Below are positions 18,046 to 26,399 of a stretch of DNA of 64,000 nt, one piece after another. The position numbers and the translations under genes were made by a program. Each line of letters starts with the position of its first letter. Position 1 is the first letter of the stretch. The DNA is from Pseudorhodoferax aquiterrae (GTDB lineage: Bacteria; Pseudomonadota; Gammaproteobacteria; Burkholderiales; Burkholderiaceae_C): the NCBI RefSeq assembly GCF_014652235.1, contig NZ_BMYK01000026.1, forward strand, positions 25,786 through 89,785, given 5' to 3'. The notes under the pieces are model-generated. The model was not told where the DNA came from, did no database searches, and saw only the letters and a list, made by a program, of their open reading frames with translations.

Positions 18046-19770
18046 ATGATCGATGCGGTGCTGCGCGCCATGGGCCTCGCGCTAGACGGTTTGGACGTCG
18101 GGTTCTGCGCATTCGACTCGCAGGATCGCGCAGTGGCTTGGAACGTTACGTTCTTGGAGCTTTTTCCTGAGCACGACGGGCACGTGCGCGTGGGCGAGCA
18201 CTATGCTGAAAATCTTCGCCGCTTCTATGCAGGCAGACTGAACGAGGACGAGCGCCATGACATCGATCGCTACGTCCAGGAAGGGCTCTTGAGGCATCGC
18301 CGCCAGCAGCGGCCCTACGAGTTCGACCACGCCGATTACCGCTTGCGCGTCTCCTCCGTCGAGCTGGGACCGTTCGGTCGTGTGAGGATTTGGCGCAAGG
18401 TCGCCACGCTGCCTGCGCGGGTCGTCCATCCAGGCAGTAGCACGCGTCGCCTCGCAGAAACGAACGCAACCGCGGTGCTGGAACGCTTCACGGACGGTGT
18501 GCTGATCGTGGACGTGGCCAACCAAGCGATGTGGGCGAACGACGCCTTCCTTCAGCTCTACGGCCTTCGTTCATTGGACGCGGTGATCGGACGAACGTTC
18601 GAGCAGCTCTACAGCACCACTTGGGCGGGCCTGAGAGAAGAACGGCTGGAACCGATGCTTTTCTCCTTGCGCGAGGGCCAGCGCTATCCGGGCATGCCCT
18701 TCGAACTCAGCCTTCCGGGTGATCGATGCGTGCGGGTTGTGGCTCAGACCGGGGAGGTCGATGGTCGCGGCTACTTCGTGCACGTCGACGTGACCGATTC
18801 GAAGCGACAGCAGGCAGCGCTTGCCAAAGCCGAGAGCAGCTACCGGCTGCTTGCAGAGCATTCCAGCGACATCATCATCGCCATGCAAGGCGGTCTCATC
18901 TCCTACGCTTCACCTGCGATCACGCCGCTGCTCGGCTGGGATCCGCGCGAGGTTCAAGGCCAGCATCTGGTGCGCCTGTGCCATCCCGACGACGTGCCGG
19001 CCGTGACGTCGGCGCTTAAGTCGCTCCAGCATCAGCCTGAGGTGGACCACCGCGCTCGTGCGATGCACAAGAACGGAAGTCACGTATGGGTGGAGGCCCG
19101 CGCGACGCGAACGAAGTCCGACGCGCACGGCCGTCCTTCGATGTTGGTTCTGAACCTTCGCTCCATCATGGCGCGCAAGGCAACTGAGGAAGAGCAAGAA
19201 AGAACTGCCCAGCGCATGGCCGCCCTCGTCACCACCGACGCTCTCACCGGCTTGGCCAACCGACGCAAGCTGGAACAGGCCCTTGCCGCTGAATGGCGCA
19301 GGGCTCAACGGGAGGGGGGTGCGCTCAGCGTTCTGGTTCTGGACATCGATCACTTCAAGACATTGAACGACACCTACGGCCACCCGTTCGGCGATGCAGT
19401 TCTCCGTTCGTTCGGGCCGATGCTCGACTCGTTCACGCATCGTGCAGGCGATCTGGCTGCACGCTTGGGCGGAGAAGAGTTCGTGTTGCTTCTGCCGCTT
19501 ACGGATGAACGGCAGGCGCTAGCGGTTGCCGAAAAACTGAGGTCGGCCGTAGAACAAGCCAGATTCGGCGGCACGAGGGAGGTGGCCATCACCGTCAGCA
19601 TCGGTGTCGCGACGTCCGATGGCCACGCATTCAAGGGGGCTGGAGCGATGGTGGCCGCCGCAGATGAGGCGCTTTACGCAGCAAAGCGCGGCGGGCGAAA
19701 CCGCGTGGTAGCGGCAGGCAGGGAACCGCCGAAGCAGACCGTGGCGTCAAGTTGGCTACGCATCCAGTAG
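18046..19770 (+). CDS. PAS-domain diguanylate cyclase (GGEEF)
   Basis: This 574-residue soluble protein has an atypical N-terminal PAS-like domain (about 8-115, LDGLDVGFCAFDSQDRAVAWN), two further PAS domains (about 140-260 and 265-380, the latter with AEHSSDIIIAMQGG), and a GGDEF domain starting DALTGLANRRKLE. The active site is GGEEF with inhibitory site RAGD. It is a predicted c-di-GMP synthase. A strong RBS (GGGGAGAACTGA) precedes ATG 18046. The C-terminal tail after the domain is short and basic. Confidence 0.92.
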   Translation: MIDAVLRAMGLALDGLDVGFCAFDSQDRAVAWNVTFLELFPEHDGHVRVGEHYAENLRRFYAGRLNEDERHDIDRYVQEGLLRHRRQQRPYEFDHADYRLRVSSVELGPFGRVRIWRKVATLPARVVHPGSSTRRLAETNATAVLERFTDGVLIVDVANQAMWANDAFLQLYGLRSLDAVIGRTFEQLYSTTWAGLREERLEPMLFSLREGQRYPGMPFELSLPGDRCVRVVAQTGEVDGRGYFVHVDVTDSKRQQAALAKAESSYRLLAEHSSDIIIAMQGGLISYASPAITPLLGWDPREVQGQHLVRLCHPDDVPAVTSALKSLQHQPEVDHRARAMHKNGSHVWVEARATRTKSDAHGRPSMLVLNLRSIMARKATEEEQERTAQRMAALVTTDALTGLANRRKLEQALAAEWRRAQREGGALSVLVLDIDHFKTLNDTYGHPFGDAVLRSFGPMLDSFTHRAGDLAARLGGEEFVLLLPLTDERQALAVAEKLRSAVEQARFGGTREVAITVSIGVATSDGHAFKGAGAMVAAADEALYAAKRGGRNRVVAAGREPPKQTVASSWLRIQ

Positions 19771-20091
19771 CGAACGTGAGCCGGACGATCTGATCGCCTG
19801 TTGGACAATCGACGGCGCCCTTCAGCGAACGACTCTGTCGATCTTGAACGCCAAGGTGCAGGGCTTGGGACAAGTCGCTTGCGCCCGAAGTGACACGATC
19901 TCACCAAGTCGCGGCGCGGTGACAGATTCTTGTAACCGATACGAACGTGTGCTGGAGTTCACAAGCGCCGGGCACTGGTTGCGTAAAAATGACGGTGCCA
20001 AGAATAAGAAATTCCGTTAATTCGAAAATCTTCAATTCATGGGCCGCCACTTCGCATCCGTAAGTTGCCGTGGCGAGGTGCAGCAAAGCGT
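19771..20091. other. AT-richer intergenic, presumed promoter of pseudopilin operon
   Basis: About 320 bp without a gene. The stretch 19980-20040 is markedly AT-richer than its surroundings (AAGAATAAGAAATTCCGTTA and onward), which fits a promoter for the pseudopilin/GGDEF-EAL operon. A GAGGTG RBS lies 11 nt before ATG 20092. Confidence 0.5.
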
Positions 20092-20568
20092 ATGTTCTTC
20101 CAGAATAACCAAGAGAGACTTAGAGGCAAACGCAGGATTCTAGGTTTCACGATTGTCGAATTGCTGGTGGGTGTGGTGGTCGTTGGGATTCTCATTTCCC
20201 TTGCCATACCTTACTATCGGTCAAGCGGGAACAGGCAGAAGAATCAGACCGCCATCACGGACATCACCGTGATGGCGGTCTTTTTGCAGGCGTACCACAT
20301 GGATTACGGCCGCTATCCTGACGAACTGCCGGCCGACTTTCAAAAGTTGGATCCATGGGGCAATCCCTATCAGTACCTGCCCATAGAAGGCAGTAGCGTC
20401 GGAGAGCGGCGGAAAGACAAGTCGCTCGTTCCCATTAACACCGACTTTGACCTTTACAGCATGGGACCCGACGGTCGCAGCGTCGGCCCGTTGACGGCCA
20501 GCGCGAGCCGCGACGACATCGTTCGTGCAGCCAACGGACGCTTCATCGGCGTGGCCGTCGATTTTTGA
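20092..20568 (+). CDS. orphan type II secretion/type IV pilin-like pseudopilin (GspG-like)
   Basis: The protein has 158 residues. A class III signal peptide (basic leader, then G/FTIVELLVGVVVVGILISLA, prepilin peptidase cleavage after the Gly) leads into the N-terminal hydrophobic helix. The C-terminal half resembles GspG (GRYPDELPADFQKLDPWGNPYQY). No other secretion or pilus genes surround it. The stop is 3 bp before the next gene's ATG, so it forms an operon with a GGDEF-EAL protein. ATG 20092 was preferred over the upstream TTG 20065 because of the leader length and RBS. The coding sequence contains a remarkable hairpin at 20246-20285. Confidence 0.87.
   Translation: MFFQNNQERLRGKRRILGFTIVELLVGVVVVGILISLAIPYYRSSGNRQKNQTAITDITVMAVFLQAYHMDYGRYPDELPADFQKLDPWGNPYQYLPIEGSSVGERRKDKSLVPINTDFDLYSMGPDGRSVGPLTASASRDDIVRAANGRFIGVAVDF
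20246..20285 (+). terminator. intragenic terminator-like hairpin
   Basis: Bases 20246-20260 pair perfectly with 20067+200-type positions 20267-20281 (15 bp, seven of the first eight pairs G/C-flanked), the loop is ACATCA, and five T's (20281-20285) follow at once. This is the layout of a Rho-independent terminator, but it lies 155 bp inside the pseudopilin ORF and upstream of the operon's GGDEF-EAL gene. Function (attenuation, mRNA stability or none) is inference. Confidence 0.6.
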
Positions 20569-20571
20569 ACC

Positions 20572-23193
20572 ATGGCTCTGCAGGGGGTGTTCCTGAGAAC
20601 GGCGTTGGTCAAGAAGATCTTCGCGGGGCTCATGGCGTTGATCGTGTCGGCGTTCCTGGCAGCGGGACTGGGCTTCCATCATTTCACAACCGCCTACCAA
20701 GAGAGGGTCGCCTCTCAAATGGTTTTGCGTTCGACGCAGGCGTTCGAACGTGCTGTGCTGGATCGCCTTTTTGCGGCTCAGCGCGCGGCGGCGTCGATCG
20801 ACAGCGATTCCGATGTCGCCACGGCCGTCGAAAAGGACAGGCACATTCAGCCCATCTTCTCGTCCGTGTCCATCCGAGAGACTCCTCTTCCGATGCGCGG
20901 GGAGGAGGGAAGAACAGCTCGCCTTGAAACGGCTCCGACTGTCGATGGACCACCCCAAGTGCGGCTCCTCGTACCCGCTGCTCAGGGCAAGCGCGAAGTG
21001 GTCGCCGTCATCGATCCCGGCTATCTGTTCGACCATGCCGACACTGCGATGCTGAACCTGTGTTTGGACATCACCGACGTGCCGCTTTGGTGTCCCGGTG
21101 GGCGGTTGCTCAGCGGGCAACCGACGTTGGTTCGTGCGCTGCAGTTTGAGCCCTACTTCCGCGGCTCTGCTTGGACTGTAAGGGCACAGGCAACGGATGA
21201 ACTGAATCGCATCGATGGTGCGTATGCGTTGTTCGTCGTCGCAGGGGTCGTTTTACTTGCAGTGCTTCTCTCGTCCATTGGTGCCTCGGTCTTCCTCCGG
21301 CGCGTCACCGCGGCTTTGGCCACCTTGATCACCGCGAATCGTGCAGCTCAGGCGGGACGGTTGGAGACTCGCGTGCAGGCGCAGAGTTGGAAGGATGAGT
21401 TGGCAGAGCTGGGGTCGTCCTTCAATGGCATGATGGAGGCGCTGGAGGCCAGTTTCCGGTACCAGCGGGTTGCGCAAGAATTGGACGCGGGCATCGTGGC
21501 GAAAAGGCCGCTGAAGGAGCTGGTCGAAATGGTCCGCGACTATGTGAGGGTGCGCGGCGCATCGGTAGGCGCCGACGTCACGGTAAGACCATTGGACCAA
21601 GCAGGTCACCGCGACGATAGCGAAGCCCATCGGACGGGTGAACATGCGCTCTTTACCGCGGATGGCGTCGTCTATGAAGTCGTCTTCGCCAGCCCTGTAC
21701 GAAATCCGCTGGAAATAGGCCCGGTCCTCCAAGAGACGAAGAGCCTTGGGCAGCGACTGGTCATCGCTGCGGCGGCGTATGCCTACGAGCGTCAGCTTGC
21801 CGTGCAAGCGACCACGGACAGCCTGACGGGGCTTGCCAATCGCTTCGGTTTCATCGAAGCCTTGCAACGGGTCATCGGCAAAGGCGCATCTTTCGACATC
21901 AGCATCGTCTACCTGGACTTGAACGGATTCAAGGAACTGAACGACGCATTCGGCCATACAGCCGGTGACGCGCTGCTGCGGGAAGTGGCAGGAAGGCTGT
22001 CTGCGTCGCTAAGGGGCACGGGCGCCGTCGCGTCACGGTTGGGAGGCGACGAGTTCGCCTTCGTGATTCCACAAGACGATGCAGCCACCGGTCTCGGTCG
22101 CATGCAGGCGGTGTTCCTGGAACCGTTCGAAATCGCGACTGTGAAGCTGCGTCTGAGCGGCAGTTTCGGCGTCGCGCGCGCTCCCCAACATGGCACCTCC
22201 GTCGTGGAGTTGCTGCGCAAAGCGGATGTGGCCATGTATCGGGCTAAGAGCAGTGGCCAAGCGGTCATGCACTACTCCGAGGAACTCGAAGGCGACACTG
22301 CGGTGCGACTGTCGCTCGTTGAAGAACTCCGTTCAGCCTTGGAGCGGTCTCAGTTCCACCTGGTGTTTCAGCCGCGTCTTCACCGGAACGAATCGGCAGC
22401 GTTGTCGGCGGAGGTTCTGCTTCGTTGGCAACACCCGACCTTGGGCACGGTGCCCCCTGCCAAGTTCATCCCGCTTGCCGAGCAGCATGGCCTCATCGAC
22501 GCGATCGGTGATTGGGTTCTTGCGCAGGCGTGCCAGCAACTTGCCAGCTGGCGGAAGGCCGGTTTGCCAGTTGCCCAATTGTCGGTCAACGTATCCCCCA
22601 CGCAATTGTTGGCTGACGACTTCTTCTCGAGAACGGCGGCTCTTTTGGCCACCTGGCAGATCGAGGACGGTGGGATCGAACTCGAAGTCACCGAAAGTTC
22701 GCTCGTCCACGATGTGGTGAAAGCTTCACAAGGGATGCAGCGCCTGCGCGAGGTGGGGTGCCACATCGCCATCGACGACTTCGGGGTGGGATTCTCGGCG
22801 TTGAGCTACCTCAACCGATTGCCGTTCGACACGTTGAAGGTGGACAAGAGCTTCGTTGACACCATCCACCTGGAGCCTTCCTCCAAGGCGATTGCCGCGG
22901 CCATCGTCGCACTTGCCAAGTCGCTCGACAAGGCGGTTGTGGCGGAGGGCGTCGAGATTCTCGAACAAGTGGCTGTGCTTCGCGATCTAGGGGTGGATGA
23001 GTTCCAAGGCTACTACTTCAGCCGTCCGTTGGCGAAGGAGGACTTCGAAAGATTGGTTCGAAGATCCCATTGCAAAAGCGGAAGTCAGGAGCTATCGCAA
23101 GCTTCGATGGCTCTGAAGGGGTTGTCCGATCGACGCCCGGTGGAGGAGGCGGCCACGATCAAACCTACGTCGCTGTGGCCCCGCTTGCCATGA
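20572..23193 (+). CDS. membrane GGDEF-EAL dual-domain protein
   Basis: The protein has 873 residues: TM1 at about 15-37, a periplasmic domain to about 215, TM2 at about 220-242, a HAMP-like segment, a linker domain, GGDEF (DSLTGLANRFGFIE ... RLGGDEF) and EAL. The GGDEF motif is intact but no RxxD inhibitory site precedes it. The EAL domain begins EVLLRWQHP and keeps the Asn, Glu, Asp-Asp (IDDFGVGFSAL), Lys, Glu (AEGVE) and Gln (FQGYYF) residues needed for c-di-GMP hydrolysis. It can plausibly both make and degrade c-di-GMP. It is co-transcribed with the pseudopilin and overlaps the convergent hybrid kinase gene by 29 bp at the 3' end. Confidence 0.93.
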   Translation: MALQGVFLRTALVKKIFAGLMALIVSAFLAAGLGFHHFTTAYQERVASQMVLRSTQAFERAVLDRLFAAQRAAASIDSDSDVATAVEKDRHIQPIFSSVSIRETPLPMRGEEGRTARLETAPTVDGPPQVRLLVPAAQGKREVVAVIDPGYLFDHADTAMLNLCLDITDVPLWCPGGRLLSGQPTLVRALQFEPYFRGSAWTVRAQATDELNRIDGAYALFVVAGVVLLAVLLSSIGASVFLRRVTAALATLITANRAAQAGRLETRVQAQSWKDELAELGSSFNGMMEALEASFRYQRVAQELDAGIVAKRPLKELVEMVRDYVRVRGASVGADVTVRPLDQAGHRDDSEAHRTGEHALFTADGVVYEVVFASPVRNPLEIGPVLQETKSLGQRLVIAAAAYAYERQLAVQATTDSLTGLANRFGFIEALQRVIGKGASFDISIVYLDLNGFKELNDAFGHTAGDALLREVAGRLSASLRGTGAVASRLGGDEFAFVIPQDDAATGLGRMQAVFLEPFEIATVKLRLSGSFGVARAPQHGTSVVELLRKADVAMYRAKSSGQAVMHYSEELEGDTAVRLSLVEELRSALERSQFHLVFQPRLHRNESAALSAEVLLRWQHPTLGTVPPAKFIPLAEQHGLIDAIGDWVLAQACQQLASWRKAGLPVAQLSVNVSPTQLLADDFFSRTAALLATWQIEDGGIELEVTESSLVHDVVKASQGMQRLREVGCHIAIDDFGVGFSALSYLNRLPFDTLKVDKSFVDTIHLEPSSKAIAAAIVALAKSLDKAVVAEGVEILEQVAVLRDLGVDEFQGYYFSRPLAKEDFERLVRRSHCKSGSQELSQASMALKGLSDRRPVEEAATIKPTSLWPRLP

Positions 23194-25354
23194 CCGACTG
23201 CTGTAGCGCATCCATCAGTTCTTCCAGATCGAACGGCTTTCGCAGCACTTGCACCGGCACCTCGGAAAGGCGCTCGGCGTAACCGGTAGCAACCAGAGCC
23301 GGCAGGTGAGGGTAGTGTTCGCGGACCCACTTGACCAAGTCCATGCCGTTCATGCTCCCAGGCATGACGACGTCCGTGAACAGCACGTCGAACGGAGCGC
23401 CGTCTCGCAGGCGCTCCACGGCTTCGTCCGCGGTGCGGCAGAGCGTCACCTGATGGAGACCGTCTTCCAGCGCCGGTACCAGCACGGACGATAAAAGCAC
23501 GTCGTCTTCGACCATCAGCACGCGCAGTGGCGTACGCGACACCGCAGCAGGCGCTTGCTCCTTTCCTGGGCCCGCAGCCACTGTGGAGATCGGCAGAAAA
23601 AGAGCCACGGTCGTTCCGCTACCGGGTTGGGTGTGCAGCTGAATATCGCCTCCTGACTGCCTTGCGAAGCCGTCAACCTGAGCCAGCCCCAGACCACTGC
23701 CTTGGCCAAGCGGCTTCGTGGTGAAGTAGGGCTCGAAAACCCGTGCCTTCACGTCGTCCGGGATGCCGACACCGGTATCGGCCACTTCGAGCCGCACGAA
23801 GAGATTGCCATCCAAATGTGCGGTCTCTGACGCATCGGCCTGCCTTGCGCTGATGGTGATGCGACCCCGATCGGCAATCGCGTCTCTGGCGTTGAAGACC
23901 AAGTTCAGCAAGGCAAGTTCGAACTGAACGGGATCGACGAAAAGCGCTGGCAATCCCGGTTGCAAATTCGCCGTCAGTTCGATGTTCTCGCCGACCGCCT
24001 TGCTGGTCAGGTCTTGAGTGCTGAGAAGCACATCGCCAAGATGGACCGTCGTTGGCTGCAGCGCTTGCGCGCGGCCGAAAGTAAGGAGGTGCTTGACCAG
24101 GTCGCTGGCTTTTGACGTGGCCCGGACAGCTCCAAGCAGCAGCTTGCGCGGCTGGCTTTCGGTCACGTGTCGGCTGAGCAATTGGTGAGCGCTGCTGATC
24201 GTCTGAAGCAGGTTGTTGAAATCGTGTGCGATGCCGCCGGTCAGGCGACCGATCGCCTCGTGCCGCTGTGCAGCGACCAGTTTCTCCTGTGCCGCTTGGT
24301 ACTTGGCGACCGCCGATTCGACGCGGCCTTCGAGTTCGTGGTTGGCGGACTGGATCGTGGCACCTGCATCGTGGAGTGCCACGCTCACCTCGTCGACCTC
24401 CCGCACACCAGTCCTCAGGCGCTCGGGAACCGACCCTGTGGCAAGCGCGGCAGCCGACCTTTGAAGGGCCCGGACCACGCTGCTGATGCCTTGGGCGCCG
24501 AACAACGCCAACGCGAGGCTGACGAGCAGAAGAACTGCTGAGGCCGCAACGGCCTGCGTCGTCACGCGCGTCGCCGTGGACGCGAGCGCGGCCTTGGGCG
24601 TGCCCACGACCACGGTCCAGCCGAAAGCGTTCGCTGGGCCGACGAAGGTGAACGAGTGGACGCCGTCGAGCGTCACCGAGTCTTCAAACCCCACCTTGCC
24701 CGCTCTCGCGCGGTCCAAGGTTGCACCGGTGGCCTTGCGACCGACCCACTTCTCGGGGTCTCGACTTCGTGCGACCACCGTCTGCTCACTGTCCAGCACC
24801 GCGATGACGCCGCCCAGGGGAAGCGTGGAGTCGTTCAACAGGGACTGGATCGCTTGGGGTTCGAACGACACGGCGACGTTCATGCCCGGCCTTGCGGAAT
24901 GGGCCACAGCTACCAGTACGCTCACCACCGGCTTGGGCGTGCCGTTGCCCAGCGTGCTGAACACCACGGTCGGACGGTCGCCCGGTGTTGGAAGACCCAC
25001 GTCGCTGAGCATAGGTTGTGCTGCGAACGGCCTTGGAGTCTCAACGAAGACGCGTCTGCCGCTGTAAAGGGTCACCCAGTTGGAGGCGTCCACGGCTGCT
25101 GCGGCCTCGTCGTGGAACTTGGAGAGAGACTTCTCCTGCAAAGCACTGCTCGAGGCCAATGTTCTCGCGAGGAGCACCCGTTGATCCACGTGACGTTCTG
25201 TCGCGGTGCTCACCCAGTTGGCCAAACGTTCCACCTTGTCCAACGCCAGTTCCACCTCCTTGTTGTACAGGAAAGTGGCGAACACACCGAAGCCAACGGC
25301 GGCTGGCACCCACACTGCCAAAACCAGCATCAACAGGCGTGCTCGGAGACTCAT
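23165..25354 (-). CDS. hybrid sensor histidine kinase/response regulator
   Basis: The protein has 729 residues: TM1 at about 7-28, a periplasmic dCache-like sensor at about 30-255, TM2 at about 268-288, a HAMP-like region, a phospho-acceptor box with His377 in GGIAHDFNNLLQ, HATPase with NARDAI, DTGVGIP and GSGLGLAQV boxes, and a C-terminal receiver (VEDD, phospho-acceptor Asp in FTDVVMPG, Lys in LRKPF). It belongs to the HDFNN-type kinases. No cognate output regulator is adjacent, so the receiver may relay to an unlinked phosphotransfer protein. The tail overlaps the convergent GGDEF-EAL gene. Confidence 0.93.
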   Translation of the reverse strand: MSLRARLLMLVLAVWVPAAVGFGVFATFLYNKEVELALDKVERLANWVSTATERHVDQRVLLARTLASSSALQEKSLSKFHDEAAAAVDASNWVTLYSGRRVFVETPRPFAAQPMLSDVGLPTPGDRPTVVFSTLGNGTPKPVVSVLVAVAHSARPGMNVAVSFEPQAIQSLLNDSTLPLGGVIAVLDSEQTVVARSRDPEKWVGRKATGATLDRARAGKVGFEDSVTLDGVHSFTFVGPANAFGWTVVVGTPKAALASTATRVTTQAVAASAVLLLVSLALALFGAQGISSVVRALQRSAAALATGSVPERLRTGVREVDEVSVALHDAGATIQSANHELEGRVESAVAKYQAAQEKLVAAQRHEAIGRLTGGIAHDFNNLLQTISSAHQLLSRHVTESQPRKLLLGAVRATSKASDLVKHLLTFGRAQALQPTTVHLGDVLLSTQDLTSKAVGENIELTANLQPGLPALFVDPVQFELALLNLVFNARDAIADRGRITISARQADASETAHLDGNLFVRLEVADTGVGIPDDVKARVFEPYFTTKPLGQGSGLGLAQVDGFARQSGGDIQLHTQPGSGTTVALFLPISTVAAGPGKEQAPAAVSRTPLRVLMVEDDVLLSSVLVPALEDGLHQVTLCRTADEAVERLRDGAPFDVLFTDVVMPGSMNGMDLVKWVREHYPHLPALVATGYAERLSEVPVQVLRKPFDLEELMDALQQSVMASGATAT

Positions 25355-25720
25355 GGCTCAGCTTTCGACTCCACGTTTTCGATTGCGGCGGAACGATGCA
25401 CCTGGATCGGTGTCCGGTGCGATCCCAACAGCCGTATCGCCGGTCCCCGTGCCGATGGTCGGCGGATATTAGTACGCCAAATGTCACGAATTCAAGCGAG
25501 GCACAGGCCGTAGAATTTTTGTGTCCTTCCTGTGAAAAGATCCCAAAAAATTGGCGGGACGACGGGCCTCTTGATGGTCCAGCCGTTTATCACTTGCAGG
25601 CAATGCATCACGCCAGCTGATTGTTTCGGAGGAGCGGATTCGTCGAGAACGATTCTCGTTGGCAATCGACGGGTCGCCGTGCAACGACATAAGAACCGCT
25701 GCGAATTGGAAGGAGACTTC
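25355..25720. other. intergenic, nothing convincing
   Basis: About 365 bp upstream of a divergent pair (hybrid kinase minus, small gene plus). An AT-rich patch with GAATTTTTGTG (25513-25523) and AAAAAATTGG (25546-25555) may carry promoters. No gene was supported. Confidence 0.45.
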
Positions 25721-25960
25721 ATGGACGGCACCAACACCGCCCTGCTCGCGTTGGTAGACGTGCGCGCTGCTTTGGATGAATCTGCGCTCGACGCCTCTGA
25801 CCTGCGGATTGCCAGACACGCAACGCAACGATTGTTTGAAATCGTCCACGAGCAGGGAGTCGCCAGCGCTGAGCTGAAGCCGCACTGGGAAGCCCTCCGA
25901 CGGGTTGCAGACAGCGTTCCAGCCGTATGCAAACTCGGAACTGTGCTCAAGTGTGCGTGA
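25721..25960 (+). CDS. small hypothetical protein
   Basis: This 79-residue protein starts at ATG 25721 behind a strong RBS (GGAAGGAG, 5-nt spacing), which decides the start against a longer upstream frame. It is soluble and helical (ALLALVDVRAALDESALD) with a Cys pair near the C-terminus. I do not recognise a family. Codon use matches neighbouring genes. Confidence 0.6.
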   Translation: MDGTNTALLALVDVRAALDESALDASDLRIARHATQRLFEIVHEQGVASAELKPHWEALRRVADSVPAVCKLGTVLKCA

Positions 25961-26399
25961 CCAGCCGTCCAGAGCGTCAATGAGCGACGCGTGCTAGCAA
26001 CGCTTTCCACAGTTTCGCCACAATCAAGCCGCATGCGGTCAGAAAATTTTTGCGTCGATCGAATTGCTGGAAAACCCAGATGCCGCGTACCTCGATCATG
26101 ACCTCGAAGATGTGTCGGGCAGTCCCGACAACGTCATCCGGTGCAGGGCGCTGCAGGGCAGGCGGTCCCCGTTCTCCCATGAAAAATCCGAACTGCGGGA
26201 ATGCTACTTGCCCAAGGCGACGGGGTGCGCTCGCAATGTGCGCCATGGCTGCGGCGGTGCCACGTGTCGACCATTGACGACTTCGGCTTGACCTGACGCT
26301 GGCATTGCGAGACCTGGTCGACCGAAACGCGGGGGCTCAAAGGCGCTCCGCCTCAGTGCCACGTGAAAAACAACAGAGAGCGTTCCGTAGAGGTAGAGC
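25961..26399. other. intergenic, possible gene remnant
   Basis: About 440 bp. A short plus-strand frame around 26050-26130 reads like protein (IELLENPDAAYLDHDLEDV) but has no start codon with an RBS and soon loses coding character, so it may be a decayed gene fragment. The right end must contain the promoter of the downstream GGDEF-EAL gene. Confidence 0.4.
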
